64,000 nucleotides of DNA. It comes from Diacronema lutheri. Lineage: Eukaryota; Haptophyta; Pavlovophyceae; Pavlovales; Pavlovaceae. The position numbers and the translations under genes were made by a program. Position 1 is the first letter of the stretch; each line of letters begins with the position of its first letter. The notes below the pieces were generated by a model. It did not search any database and was not told the DNA's origin. It worked only from the letters and a program-made list of their open reading frames with translations. The DNA lies in assembly GCA_019448385.1 (NCBI GenBank), contig JAGTXO010000005.1:124001-188000 (forward strand), in the 5' to 3' direction. Shown piece after piece: positions 17,591-26,605 of this stretch.

Positions 17591-19879
17591 AAGAGCGGCC
17601 GTCCGGTCGGCGAGGCCAACGCGGCGCAGCGGGCGCGCAACCAGCGGCACATTGACCGGCTGTCGCAGGGCGACGCGCCGACGACGCGCTCGCACCCTTC
17701 GCTAAAAGGCTGCGTCGAGACCGAGGCGGAGCAGATCTTCACCGCGTACAAGATGCACCCGCGCCGCGTCGCGTACAAGCTGCTGCGCAAGCTGCTGCGC
17801 GCGGCGATCGACGCGGCCGAGGCCACCAAGCCGCGCGGCGCGCGCACGTCGAATGAGCAGCGCGACGCGGATGTCGCGACGCTGCTCAAGCTGCTGTGGT
17901 CCGGCAACACGGCCGGCGCGGCGCCGCGGCTGCCGCCCGCGCTCGCGCAGCACGCCGACTGGCTCGTGCTCCCATGCGACTACAGCACGGATGACCCCAA
18001 GGTCAGGCACACGACCAACTACTTCCTGACGGTGCGCGCGCGCGCGCGCGCGCGCGCCGCGCGGCGCGCGCGGGGACGGAGGGGGCTACGCACGGGCCGG
18101 CCGCGCGACGGTGGCCGCGCCGTCCGCGCGGCGCGCGCGCGTGCCACGGCGCGCCCCGCGCGCGCGCGCTCCGCGGCGCGGCGCCGCGGCCGGGCATGGA
18201 CGGGCGAGCGCCTCGCGGACGACGTGCCGCGCGCGCGCGAAGCAGGGCCACGGCGCGCGGAGCGCTCGACGGCGCTGATGGCGTGCTCCCCGACCTCCAC
18301 CCCCCCCTCCCCTCCCCCTCCCCTTGCTTGCGCCGCGCAGCCGGATAAGGCGGCGATGGGCGCGTCGCTGCTCGCGCGCCTCGCGATGCTCTACACGCAC
18401 GTCACCGGCGAGCCGCCGCCGTACGCGCTCTGCCCCCGGCGCGGGAGCATGCAGAAGCGCTTTGTCGACCTGTCCGCGCAGGACCTGTACCTCCTGCTCG
18501 ACGAGGACGACACGGCCTTCGTCCGCGATTGGGTGCGCAAGCTGCCGACGGCCGACGGCGTGCCGAACGACGACCCGCACAACTCGACCAGCGACCCGCG
18601 CGTCAGGAACATGATCTTCGGCCACTTCGTCAACCTCGACGAGCGGGCGATGCGGTCGTCGGGCGAGCAGCTGCCCGGCAGCGACGTGACGGCGGAGGAG
18701 CGGCGCACGTATGTCGGCACCGCCGTCCCACCCGCGATCGCGTCCGCCGGACCGCAGCCGGCGGTGTACCTGCGCCACAATGGCCACGCCTGGCAGGTGG
18801 TCGTGCCGGTGTTCAAGCCGCCGCCGCCCGGCGGCAGCAAGTCCTTCCTCGACGATTGGCGCGATCCCAACGGCACGTTCGACGAGGCGACGCCCAAGCA
18901 GCTGGCCGAGGCGATCGAGGTGCACGGCCTCAAGACGGCCACGGTGGACCCCGGCTCCGACGGCTTCGTGACGTACGCGCCGAACGGCCGCGGGCTCGAG
19001 CCTACCTCGGTTCGCCTCACGCAGCGCGAGCGCGCCGCGCGCGCGGGGCACGCGCGGGAGCGCAGCAAGCTCGAGGGCGCGCGGCAACGGCCGCTCGTCG
19101 AGCCGGGCGCGCGCGCCGGCCCGTCGGGGCCGGGCGGCGCGCGGCCGCGCGCGCCGCGTGCTCCGCCGACGGCGGCCGCGCTCGAGGCGGAGCTCGGCGC
19201 GGCGCACGGCGGGCGCACCGCGCTCGGCGCGAACGACCAGGCCGCCTACGCGCGCGCGCACGAGCGCGTGCGACGGGCTACGCTGCCCGTGTACGGCGCG
19301 CGCGCGCGGCTCCTCGCGCGCAAGCGGCGCGGCGGCGCGAACCGGCGCGAGTGCGCGCGCGCGGCGGCGCGGATCGTGTGCGTGCACGCGACCGACCGAG
19401 GGCTGCGGCCAGACCAGCTGCTCGTGCTCTTCGGCGATTGGCTCCACCGGTCGCGCGGCGGCGGCCGCGTGCGCGGCAAGCCGCCGGCGCTCGGCGTCGG
19501 CGTGCTGTGCGCGCTGCGCCGGCGCGGCGTCGCGGCGACGCTCGTGCCCGAGTCGCTCAGCTCCAAGTGCTGTTCGCAGCTGCGCAAGGTGCGGGGCGCG
19601 CCCGCTGCGAGCGCGGCGCCGGCCGCCGACGCCGGCGCAGGCGCTCCCGCCGACGACGGTGCGCCGACGACTGCGAACGAGGCGGCGGGGCAGCCGCGGC
19701 GGCTGCAGCGATGCGAAGGCACGCTGCACCCGTACGCGCGCAGCTCGCCGAGCGGCCGCGGCGCGTGGCGGGCGACGCGGTGCGACGCGTGCGGCATCAT
19801 CTACCACCGCGACTGGACGGCGGCGCGCTGCATCCAACGATGTGCTCGACATGGTCGCCGACCACCTCGGCAGGCATGA
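17498..19879 (+). CDS. Fanzor (eukaryotic TnpB-like) RNA-guided nuclease, candidate
   Basis: The frame has a probable 309-bp intron (18032-18340, gtgcgc to cgcgcag, in frame). The C-terminal half has the split RuvC fold and zinc ribbon of TnpB/Fanzor: TATVDPGSDGFVTYAPNG (first Asp, near 18945), LLVLFGDWLHRSRGGG, VPESLSSKCCSQLRK (Glu plus first Cys pair, near 19545), then RCDACGIIYHRDWTAAR (second Cys pair and last Asp, near 19790). All three acidic positions are present. The first ATG in frame (17498) lies in the copied DUF305 stub, so the true start is uncertain and may use an upstream exon. The frame closes shortly after the last motif, while another frame continues with a Gly-rich basic tail. 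Family members are OmegaRNA-guided DNA nucleases carried by transposons; activity of this copy is unproven. Confidence 0.8.
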   Translation: MGWAETMAIRRRMLARRIARAPARTASASSTKSGRPVGEANAAQRARNQRHIDRLSQGDAPTTRSHPSLKGCVETEAEQIFTAYKMHPRRVAYKLLRKLLRAAIDAAEATKPRGARTSNEQRDADVATLLKLLWSGNTAGAAPRLPPALAQHADWLVLPCDYSTDDPKVRHTTNYFLTVRARARARAARRARGRRGLRTGRPRDGGRAVRAARARATARPARARSAARRRGRAWTGERLADDVPRAREAGPRRAERSTALMACSPTSTPPSPPPPLACAAQPDKAAMGASLLARLAMLYTHVTGEPPPYALCPRRGSMQKRFVDLSAQDLYLLLDEDDTAFVRDWVRKLPTADGVPNDDPHNSTSDPRVRNMIFGHFVNLDERAMRSSGEQLPGSDVTAEERRTYVGTAVPPAIASAGPQPAVYLRHNGHAWQVVVPVFKPPPPGGSKSFLDDWRDPNGTFDEATPKQLAEAIEVHGLKTATVDPGSDGFVTYAPNGRGLEPTSVRLTQRERAARAGHARERSKLEGARQRPLVEPGARAGPSGPGGARPRAPRAPPTAAALEAELGAAHGGRTALGANDQAAYARAHERVRRATLPVYGARARLLARKRRGGANRRECARAAARIVCVHATDRGLRPDQLLVLFGDWLHRSRGGGRVRGKPPALGVGVLCALRRRGVAATLVPESLSSKCCSQLRKVRGAPAASAAPAADAGAGAPADDGAPTTANEAAGQPRRLQRCEGTLHPYARSSPSGRGAWRATRCDACGIIYHRDWTAARCIQRCARHGRRPPRQA

Positions 19880-20031
19880 GCACATCACGTCCGAGCCCGG
19901 CCGCTTCAAGCGCATCAAGGCCTTTTGGCAGCGCGCCCTCGGTCGCGAGAGAGAGCACGACGAGGGCGTGCTACAGGTGGACGAAGACGAGGCGGGCGGC
20001 GGCGGCGGCGGCGGCGGCGGTTCCGGCGGTT

Positions 20032-20064
<33 letters not shown>

Positions 20065-20708
20065 TTGCCGGCAGCCGCGGCCGCGGTGCCGGCAGCCGCG
20101 GCGGCGGCGGCGGCGCCGGCGCCAGCGGCAGCGGCGTTGGCGTCCTTGGCGGCGGCCGCGGCGGCGGACGCGGCGGCGGACGCAGCGGCGGACGCGGCTG
20201 CGGCCGCGGCGGCGGCCGCGGCAACAGTGCTGGTGCCGCCGGCGCCGCCGAAGGTGCCGCAGCCGCTGCCGCACACGCCGCCGCCGCCGCCGCCGCCGCC
20301 GCTGCCGCTGCCGGCACCGGCACGACCGGCGGCAACGCGCGAGGTTCGCTCGCGTCCGCACGCGACGCGGTGCCGGAGGCGAAGCGCCAGCGTCGCGTCA
20401 GCACGGCAGCCGCGAACGGCGCAGCCCCTCGCCGGTCGGCGGCGACCTTGCGGCGGGGCGGCTCGGCCAGCCCGAGCACGCGCGCCACGCCCCCGGGCCC
20501 GAAGCGGGCACGGGCGAGCCGCAGTGGCGCACAGGACGCGGCCGCCGCCGTGCGCGCGCGCGCGCACGCGGCGCCGCGCGTGGCGGCGCCGCGCGGCGGC
20601 GCAGCCGGTGGCGCGACGAAGCGCGCCTGCCACACCCTGCTGAGAACAACGCTTTATGGCGATTTTCAGCCTCAGCACGAGCCGCTTGCGGCTTCGCACG
20701 CCCCGTAA
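19880..20708 (+). other. Gly/Ala-rich basic tail frame downstream of Fanzor
   Basis: A plus-strand frame, offset by one base from the Fanzor frame, continues from NDVLDMVADHLGRHEHITSE near 19840 through a Gly-rich run (19995-20340, GGC/GCC repeats) to a basic region with EAKRQRR and PGPKRARASR, which resemble nuclear localisation signals, and stops at 20708. It may be the nuclease tail separated by a one-base shift, or a second gene. The repeats make the frame prone to slippage or assembly error. Confidence 0.45.
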
Positions 20709-20737
20709 GGGTCGTGTATACCGTCGAGCTCGTAGCA

Positions 20738-20876
20738 CGTCGAAGACGCACTTGCGGTCCGAGCCGGTGCCCGTGCAATCCGCCTCGCAAGCATTCTCCG
20801 CCGAATCGCCATTGTTTCTGCCCAACCCATCTGCGCTCGCCGCGAGCGCGACCAGCGCGAGCGCGACGCGGCCGAC
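20738..20876 (-). pseudogene. Truncated exon-1 stub of a DUF305-type gene (right arm)
   Basis: Mirror copy of 17452-17590, reading VGRVALALVALAASADGL on the minus strand and truncated at 20738. Being part of the perfect inverted repeat, it arose by the same duplication or conversion event as the left stub. Confidence 0.75.
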
Positions 20877-21333
20877 GCCTTTGTCTCCGCTGGTGGCCGC
20901 AGGGTGCCCCTGTGACCAAGTCCAGGATTCCACACCAGGCAGGTCCTTTATTAAGTATCATCCCCCATACCCTTGCTTGAAAAAATTTCACGGATTTTGC
21001 GTCCTGGACCAAAACATCAGGCACCTTGCGGCCACCGTCGCGCGAGGCTGCGTCGATGGGCAAAATTGCGCTCGCGCTGATCGCTCTCTCGGCGAGCGCG
21101 GACGGGCTCGGCGCGAACGACGGCTCGTCCAGCAGGGACGCATGCGAGGCCGACTGCACGGGCAGCGGCGACGAGCGCAGGTGCGTCTTTGAAGCGCGCC
21201 TCGACATCCACGCGAGCTCGACGGGCTACTACAAGTTCGCCCAGTGCGGCTCGACGCCGCAGCCCGTCCTCGCGATGGAGCAGGGCGTCGAGTACACGTT
21301 TCGCCAAAAATCCGCTTCCAATTGGTTCCACCC
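20738..21333. repeat. Right arm of the 596-bp perfect inverted repeat
   Basis: Inverted partner of 16995-17590. It carries the inverted exon-1 stub (20738-20876, minus), the spacer promoter and the first 278 coding bases of copy B. Neither arm edge shows transposon-like ends; both edges fall within gene sequence. Confidence 0.88.
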
Positions 21334-22624
21334 GCTTGGTTTCGCCTATGCTCCGGACGGCGCGCACAGGGGCAATCCGGAGCTCGAGCCGGGGATGACG
21401 TTGACGGGCTCCGAGTGCTACCACTCGAGTACGTGCCAGTCCCCCATCTACTTCCTCGGCAACCACTTTCTGGGTGGCACCGAGGACGGAGCCGTGCGCT
21501 ACCCGCGCCTGGCCAACAATGGCGATTCGGGCCTCTACCCCTACGAGCCCCGGTTTGCCGTGCCGCGCCCCGACTGGCAGGCAAAGCGCGACAAGGCGGA
21601 CGAGGGCTACAAGGTGAAGCTCACGCTCACCGACGAGGCGTACACCAAAGACCTCTTCTACTTCTGGTGTGCGCCCGCGCGTGTAGACACACCATGGTGT
21701 TGCGCGAGCCCCCGGACCCCCCGACTCGCCCGCGCACGCACCGCGGGCGGCGTCTGTGCGCTACGCCCCCGCCGCCCATCCCCCGACGTGCGCCACACGT
21801 GTCGCCGCGCCGTGCAGCCACGTGCACAACCACATGTCCGGCCGCATCAAGCTGATGCGCAGGGGCGAGTCGAAGCTCCTCCAGAGCGCGGACGAGCCGA
21901 AGCTCGGGTATGCGCACGAGAAGCCGAGCGCCTTTGATGAGAAGTGCGGCACGTATGGCCTCGGATCGTTCGCGGGTGAGCACCACTGCGACAAGGGCAT
22001 GTTCACGTGCGGCGAGGCCGAAACGGAGGATCAAAAGCTCTTCGTCGAGTGCCTCAACGCGATGGATTGCGCGATGCACGAGCAGATGCGCGTCAACGTG
22101 CACGCGAACGACCCGCTCACGACGTTCATGCAGCAGATGATCCCGTGCGCGCGCCTGGCATCACACGCCGCGCACGGGTGGTGTCTCCGTGGCTGGCGCG
22201 CGACTGCGTACCAAATTGACAGCTGAGCATTTGCCCCGCTTATCCCCTGCGCCGCGCCGCGCGTAGGCACCACGCGAACGCCGTCAACATGGCCAAGGCG
22301 CTCATCAAGCTCGACAAGACCAATGAGGGGAACGACCCCGACGGTGAGCTCGAGCACCTCCTCTGGGGCATTGTCAACGTGCAAAACATGCAGATCCACA
22401 CGATGGAGGCGTGGCTCGCCGACAACGGGCGCAAGTCCTTCTCCGGCGCCCACTGCGAGTACTCGGGCTCGTGCCACGCGGCGCTCAACTTCTCCGTGTA
22501 CGCCATCTCGGCCGCGTGCGTGGTGCTTGCGTTGCTGTCCAGCGTCGCCTTTCTCCTTGCGCGCGCCCGGCACGTCACCGCCAGCGGCGAGTCGCCGCAT
22601 GCAAGCACAGTGAGCAAGGCGTGA
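21056..22624 (+). CDS. Cupredoxin-like/DUF305 membrane protein, copy B
   Basis: Exons 21056-21666, 21818-22144 and 22267-22624, giving 431 residues. The architecture is that of copy A: signal peptide, cupredoxin-like part with LFYFCHVHNHMSGRI after splicing, DUF305 part MIPHHANAVNMAK and IVNVQNMQIHTMEAWL, and C-terminal TM (VYAISAACVVLALLSSVAFL). Intron positions differ from copy A: it lacks the first intron of A and has an extra 122-bp intron that splits PHHAN (gtgcgc to gcgtag). The 5' end is identical to copy A over the inverted arm, the rest only about half identical. A role in copper or metal handling is inferred from the histidine motifs. Confidence 0.82.
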
Positions 22625-22681
22625 AATCAACAACACACAAGGGGGGAAAGGCCCACGCGCGCGTCCGGGCCTGCGCTCGAG

Positions 22682-24654
22682 TCAGACGGGCGTTCGTTCC
22701 GATTGTCTCGGCGACGGCTCGCCAAACGACACAGCCTCGAAACGGCCGCGCTCCAAGTTGATCCTCCCCTCGCCGCGCGCGCCGTTGGCCAGAGGCTCCA
22801 ACGCGACCGGCGCCGCCGCCGCGGCCGCGGCCGCGCACATGCAATGCGCGCCCGCGTCCGCTGCGGCCGGCCCCGACGCGGGCAGCGCTGCCGTGCCTTC
22901 CCCGTCGCGCGCGCCTCCACGGCTCGCGGCGGCGGGCGGCGCGGCCGACGCGGCGTCGCGCTCGTGCAGTGCGGCGAACGCGCAGAGCAACTCGCCGGCA
23001 GTCGTGCCGGCGAGCGCCTTGCCCTCGAGCACCTTGTTGTGCGCATGGCGGAGCAGCGTGGCACGCGTGAGCGGCGACGCGCACAGCACGGCCGCGAGGT
23101 CGAGCAGCTCGTCGCGCGGCAGCCGCTGCAGCAGCCGCTCCTCGCACAAGTCGGCGATCACCGACGCGATGATGGCCGGCGCGTGCTCCGCCGCGTCCGT
23201 CGCCTCGAGCGTCTTGATCGGCACCTCCTGCGCGCCGGCGGACGCGCGCGGCGGGAGCGCGCGCACGCGCCGCGCGTGAGGCGAAGCGGCGCGCTGCGCT
23301 CCGCGCACGCGGCGCACGCGGCGCACGCGGCGCAGCAACGCAGCGGCGCAGCGTGCCTGCTCGCGCAGCAAGGCGCGCCTCGCGTCCAGCGCGGCCTGCT
23401 CGGCACGCTCGAGCTGCAGCGCGCGCAGCTCGTCTCGCTCGTCGTTCTGCCTGTCTATCGCGAGCAAGTAGTTGTCGAGCAGGATCGCGATGACGACGTT
23501 GGCCATCACGACGGCGGCGACAAAGGTGTAGCTCACAAAGTAGATTGGGCCAGCGATCAGGTTCTGCGCGTTGGAGCCATAAATGAGCGGCCGCGCAATG
23601 TCCGCCCAGCCATCAAGCGTCATCATCTGCACGCGCGCGAGCGTGGCGCGAAGCGCGCGCGGCTCGTGAGACGCCGCGCTAAGAGACCACACGCGGCGCG
23701 CGCGCGGCGCACCTGCCACGTCGTGAGCATCGCGCGCGCAAAGGTCCCAAAGTGCTGCGGCGCGAAGGGCGCGAAGAACTCGACGCCGATGATCGACCAG
23801 ATGCCCATCAGGATTGCGAGGACAGCGAAGGCGTTGCCAACGGCGGGGAGCGACTTGAACACGCCCTCGATGATCGAGCGGAGCGACTCGACGCGCCGGA
23901 AGAGGCGGAAGACGCGGAACGCGCGGAAGAGGCGGAGGACGGACACGCCGGGCAGCTGCTCGAGGAAGATCGCGAGCCACGCGATCGAGACAATGACAAA
24001 ATCGAAGAGGTTCCAGCCAGAAGACCAGAAGGCGAAGCACCAGTGCGAGAGCATGTTCCACACAAGCTCGATCGTGAATGCCACCGTGAAGAACCACTCG
24101 AAGCCAGCGAAGACGAGCACATCCGCCGCGCTCGCGCGCGTCGACACCTGCGCCTGCACGAGGCTGACGGCAAAGTTGGCCGCGATCAGCGCGGCGACGA
24201 CGAGCTGTGCGGCGTGCGTCTCGTAGTAGCGTCGCGAAAGCGCCTGGTACCAGCGTGCGCTGCCCCTCCGGTGCACTGGCCCGCGCGTCAGCTCGACGGC
24301 AGTCGGCGGCTGGTCCAGCGGCGCGTCGGGCGCGCCACGCGGCTGCACCGCGCCGACGGCGGGCGCGGTCGGCGTGTCGGGCGCAGCGTCGGCGCGCGAG
24401 TTGCGCTTCGAGCCGTTCGACTCGCCACTGCGCGAGCTGCGCCGCGCGCCCAACTCACCCTTGCCGGGCGGCAGCAGCTCGTGCTGCGCGCCCGCGCGCT
24501 GCTGCGACGACGGGCGCGACGTGAGGCGCGCAACCTCGATGCCGTCAAGCAGGTCGGCGCCACTCGGCCGGGAAGAGCGGAGAATCGCGGGCGCGTCCGC
24601 GTGCTCCTGCTCCCGCCGCGCCGCCACCGCGGCGTGCACAGCGGCGACCGCCAT
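22682..24654 (-). CDS. Single-domain voltage-gated cation channel (EukCat/BacNav-like)
   Basis: Exons (minus) 24654-23713 and 23626-22682 with an 86-bp intron (gtgcgc to gtgcag), giving 628 residues. About 140 disordered residues precede six membrane segments. S4 is VLRLFRAFRVFRLFRRVESL near residue 236, with arginines every third residue. The pore loop is joined by splicing (MLTTWQ to MMTLDGWADI); TLDGW near 317 occupies the selectivity-filter position (TLESW in bacterial sodium channels). S6 is VAAVVMANVVIAILLDNYLL. One domain means four subunits per channel. A cytosolic helical region (about 440-530) and a poly-Ala tail follow. The stretch 23270-23370 (CG-rich, ending ggcgcgcag on the minus strand) may be a further in-frame intron. 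Sodium/calcium selectivity cannot be told from sequence. Confidence 0.88.
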
Positions 24655-25443
24655 GTGGCGGCCGCCTCACACTGCCTCACGCCCGTTGACGATATACTCG
24701 GTTCGGCCGCACGTAGGATGGCGTCCGACGCGCTGCTCTAGGCGTCCGCGGTTGGCGAGCCGATCTGCGGTACGTCCGTGCTCGCGATCGAGACAATCGC
24801 GAGCGCAAGGGTCGAGGTCAAGGCGTGCACGTTGTGCGGCGCGTGCGGCTCATTCGCACGCAAGTGTGAAGCGCGATGACGGTCGCCAATCTGACGCAGA
24901 TGGCGCTCGGCTCGTCGGCGCCGGAGATTCTCCTTGCGTACATCGGCGTCGCGTCCGGTGTGCGTGTCAACAGCGCGACGCTCCACAGAGTGCGCGCGCC
25001 AAGCCCGAAGAGCACTTCGGCGAGCTTTCGGACGCGACTCTCGTACACGTCGAGCGGCGCTCGGCGCGCACGCACAACCACGCGCTCACGCGCGGCGCCG
25101 GTGAGCGGGCTATGCAGGCCTAACCACCCGCACATCGTTCCGCTTTCGACGAGCGCGACGCTCAGTCACCATTTGAGCCAAAAGAATGTCTCGCGCGCGC
25201 GCCCTGCACGACTTCACGCTCCCTGGTGTCGCGCACCCGGGAGTCATCAGCCCCCCTGGCGAATCCCCGACGGCGCCCCCCGTATCTCCGGACTTTTTGT
25301 CCGGTGCACGTGCGCCCCTAACAAAATCGCGCTGGACGTCGTGCCGGCCGGGAGTGGCTGGCCGACCAACGAGTGGGTTCGCTGGGCCTGCAGCACGTGA
25401 GGGCGAGCCCAAGAGAGGCGTGCGTGCGTGCAGCTGGGCGACC
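24655..25443. other. Intergenic stretch with an exchanger remnant
   Basis: 789 bp between the channel start (-) and the zinc-finger gene (+). Apart from the Na/Ca-exchanger-like fragment at 24741-24952 I see no gene. 25130-25330 is less GC-rich and may hold the promoter of the zinc-finger gene. Confidence 0.5.
24741..24952 (+). pseudogene. Sodium/calcium exchanger (CaCA) fragment
   Basis: MTVANLTQMALGSSAPEILL (24876-24935) is almost the canonical alpha-1 repeat of NCX exchangers (TVANLTLMALGSSAPEILL). About 45 codons earlier, CGTSVLAIETIASARVEVKA fits the segment that precedes alpha-1, in another frame with stops between. No further TM segments or alpha-2 repeat follow. It is either an orphan exon or a decayed copy. 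Confidence 0.55.
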
Positions 25444-26295
25444 ATGTCCTTCTCGTGCATCTGTCTCGGTGCGCGCGCCGCGCCCGCCGCCTGACTCGCC
25501 TCGCGGCCGCGGCGTGACGTCGCGTGGTGCAGGCCCCGCGATGCTCAGACCGCGCATCTGCCCGAGCGCGAGCAGATATCACCGGGCGGGTCTGCAGCAA
25601 GACGTACGCGCACACGGACGCGGCGCGCAAGCACGCCAAGAAGCACCACCCCGCCTGGCTCAGCGTGCGCGACGCGAGCAGGCAACCGATTTGCTGCGAG
25701 AACATCCACGAGGTGGCGATCCTCGCCTCGCTGCGCTACGGGCCGCGCTTCGAGCCGGCCGAACTCGTCGCGCCGTCGGCCGCTGTTGAGGTGTGTGCGC
25801 GGCCGCGCACTGCGCTGCGCCACGCGCGCTGTCGCGTTCAAGGCGTCGAGCGCTCACCTGCCGCGCGCGGTGCGCCGTCGCCGTCGCCGCGCCATGCGGG
25901 CCGCGCCCCGACAGCACGCGTCTGCCGCCGACGCGCAGGTCGCGCAATGTTCGCCGGCGCGGCTGCAGTCGTGCGAGTTGGCATGCGCGATGCCCGATCC
26001 GGCCGCGCTTCAGCTGCAGATGTCCGCGATCAAAGGGGCGCTCATGCAGCCGAGCGAAAAGGCGGTCGCCGCGCTCCGCCTGTTCGCAGCGATCGAGCCG
26101 ACGCGCGCGGGCGAGTGGGAGCGGCTGCTCCTCTCGGAGACGGTGAACGTGCCGCGTAGCCGCTTCTTCCCGTCCATCTCCGAGGAGGACCACCAGATCA
26201 CGAGCAACGCCGAGGTCGCGCTCGTCATCGTGGAAGCCGTCTCAGAACACGTGGACGCACTGCCGTGCGCTTCAAACTCGAGAGGCGGCGCGTGA
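25444..26295 (+). CDS. C2H2-like zinc-finger protein (putative transcription factor)
   Basis: Proposed exons 25444-25468, 25576-25790 and 25939-26295 (198 residues); introns of 107 and 148 bp start gtgcgc and gtgtgt. The finger is VCSKTYAHTDAARKHAKKHH, with exact C-x12-H-x3-H spacing; the first cysteine pair would come from CIC in exon 1, with unusual spacing, so the 5' end is tentative. AHTDAxRKHxxxxHPxWL-type fingers recur in algal and oomycete proteins (from memory). The C-terminal 119 residues are helical and unrecognised (ALQLQMSAIKGALMQPSEKA). The gene is convergent with the ankyrin gene. Confidence 0.55.
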
Positions 26296-26605
26296 GCTGG
26301 CGCGCGCGCGGCGCGGCGCCGCGCTGCGCCGTGCGACTACCGTTTGGATCGCATACGCGCGGCGTCCAGCCGCACCGCCGCCGCCGCCGCCGGCCACCCC
26401 TCCTCGCGCTCATGGCGTGCAGCTGCTCCATCGGCGCTGCCAGTGCGGCGCGACGCGAATCTCTCGGTTGCCTGACGGCAGCTGCGCGACCTGCCGCTGC
26501 CGTCAGTCGTTGCGCATGCGCGCTCTCCCTGGTTCCCGCGCCTCCAACCAAACGCGCTGGCTCTCCACACTGTTGAGTCATAGAGTCTACACTGTACGAC
26601 ACATC
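26296..26605. other. Convergent 3' gap between zinc-finger and ankyrin genes
   Basis: 310 bp bounded by the two stop codons. It begins very GC-rich and becomes mixed; no gene, RNA or repeat is visible. Confidence 0.5.

Noticed and set aside
18086-20635. 849-codon minus-strand open frame opposite the Fanzor gene
   Set aside because: Low-complexity Arg/Pro/Ala text with no motif; it is the antisense of a GC-rich coding region, where stops are rare.
16995-21333. The 596-bp arms as terminal repeats of one large transposon
   Set aside because: Both outer edges lie within homologous coding sequence that continues beyond the arms, and no target duplication is seen.
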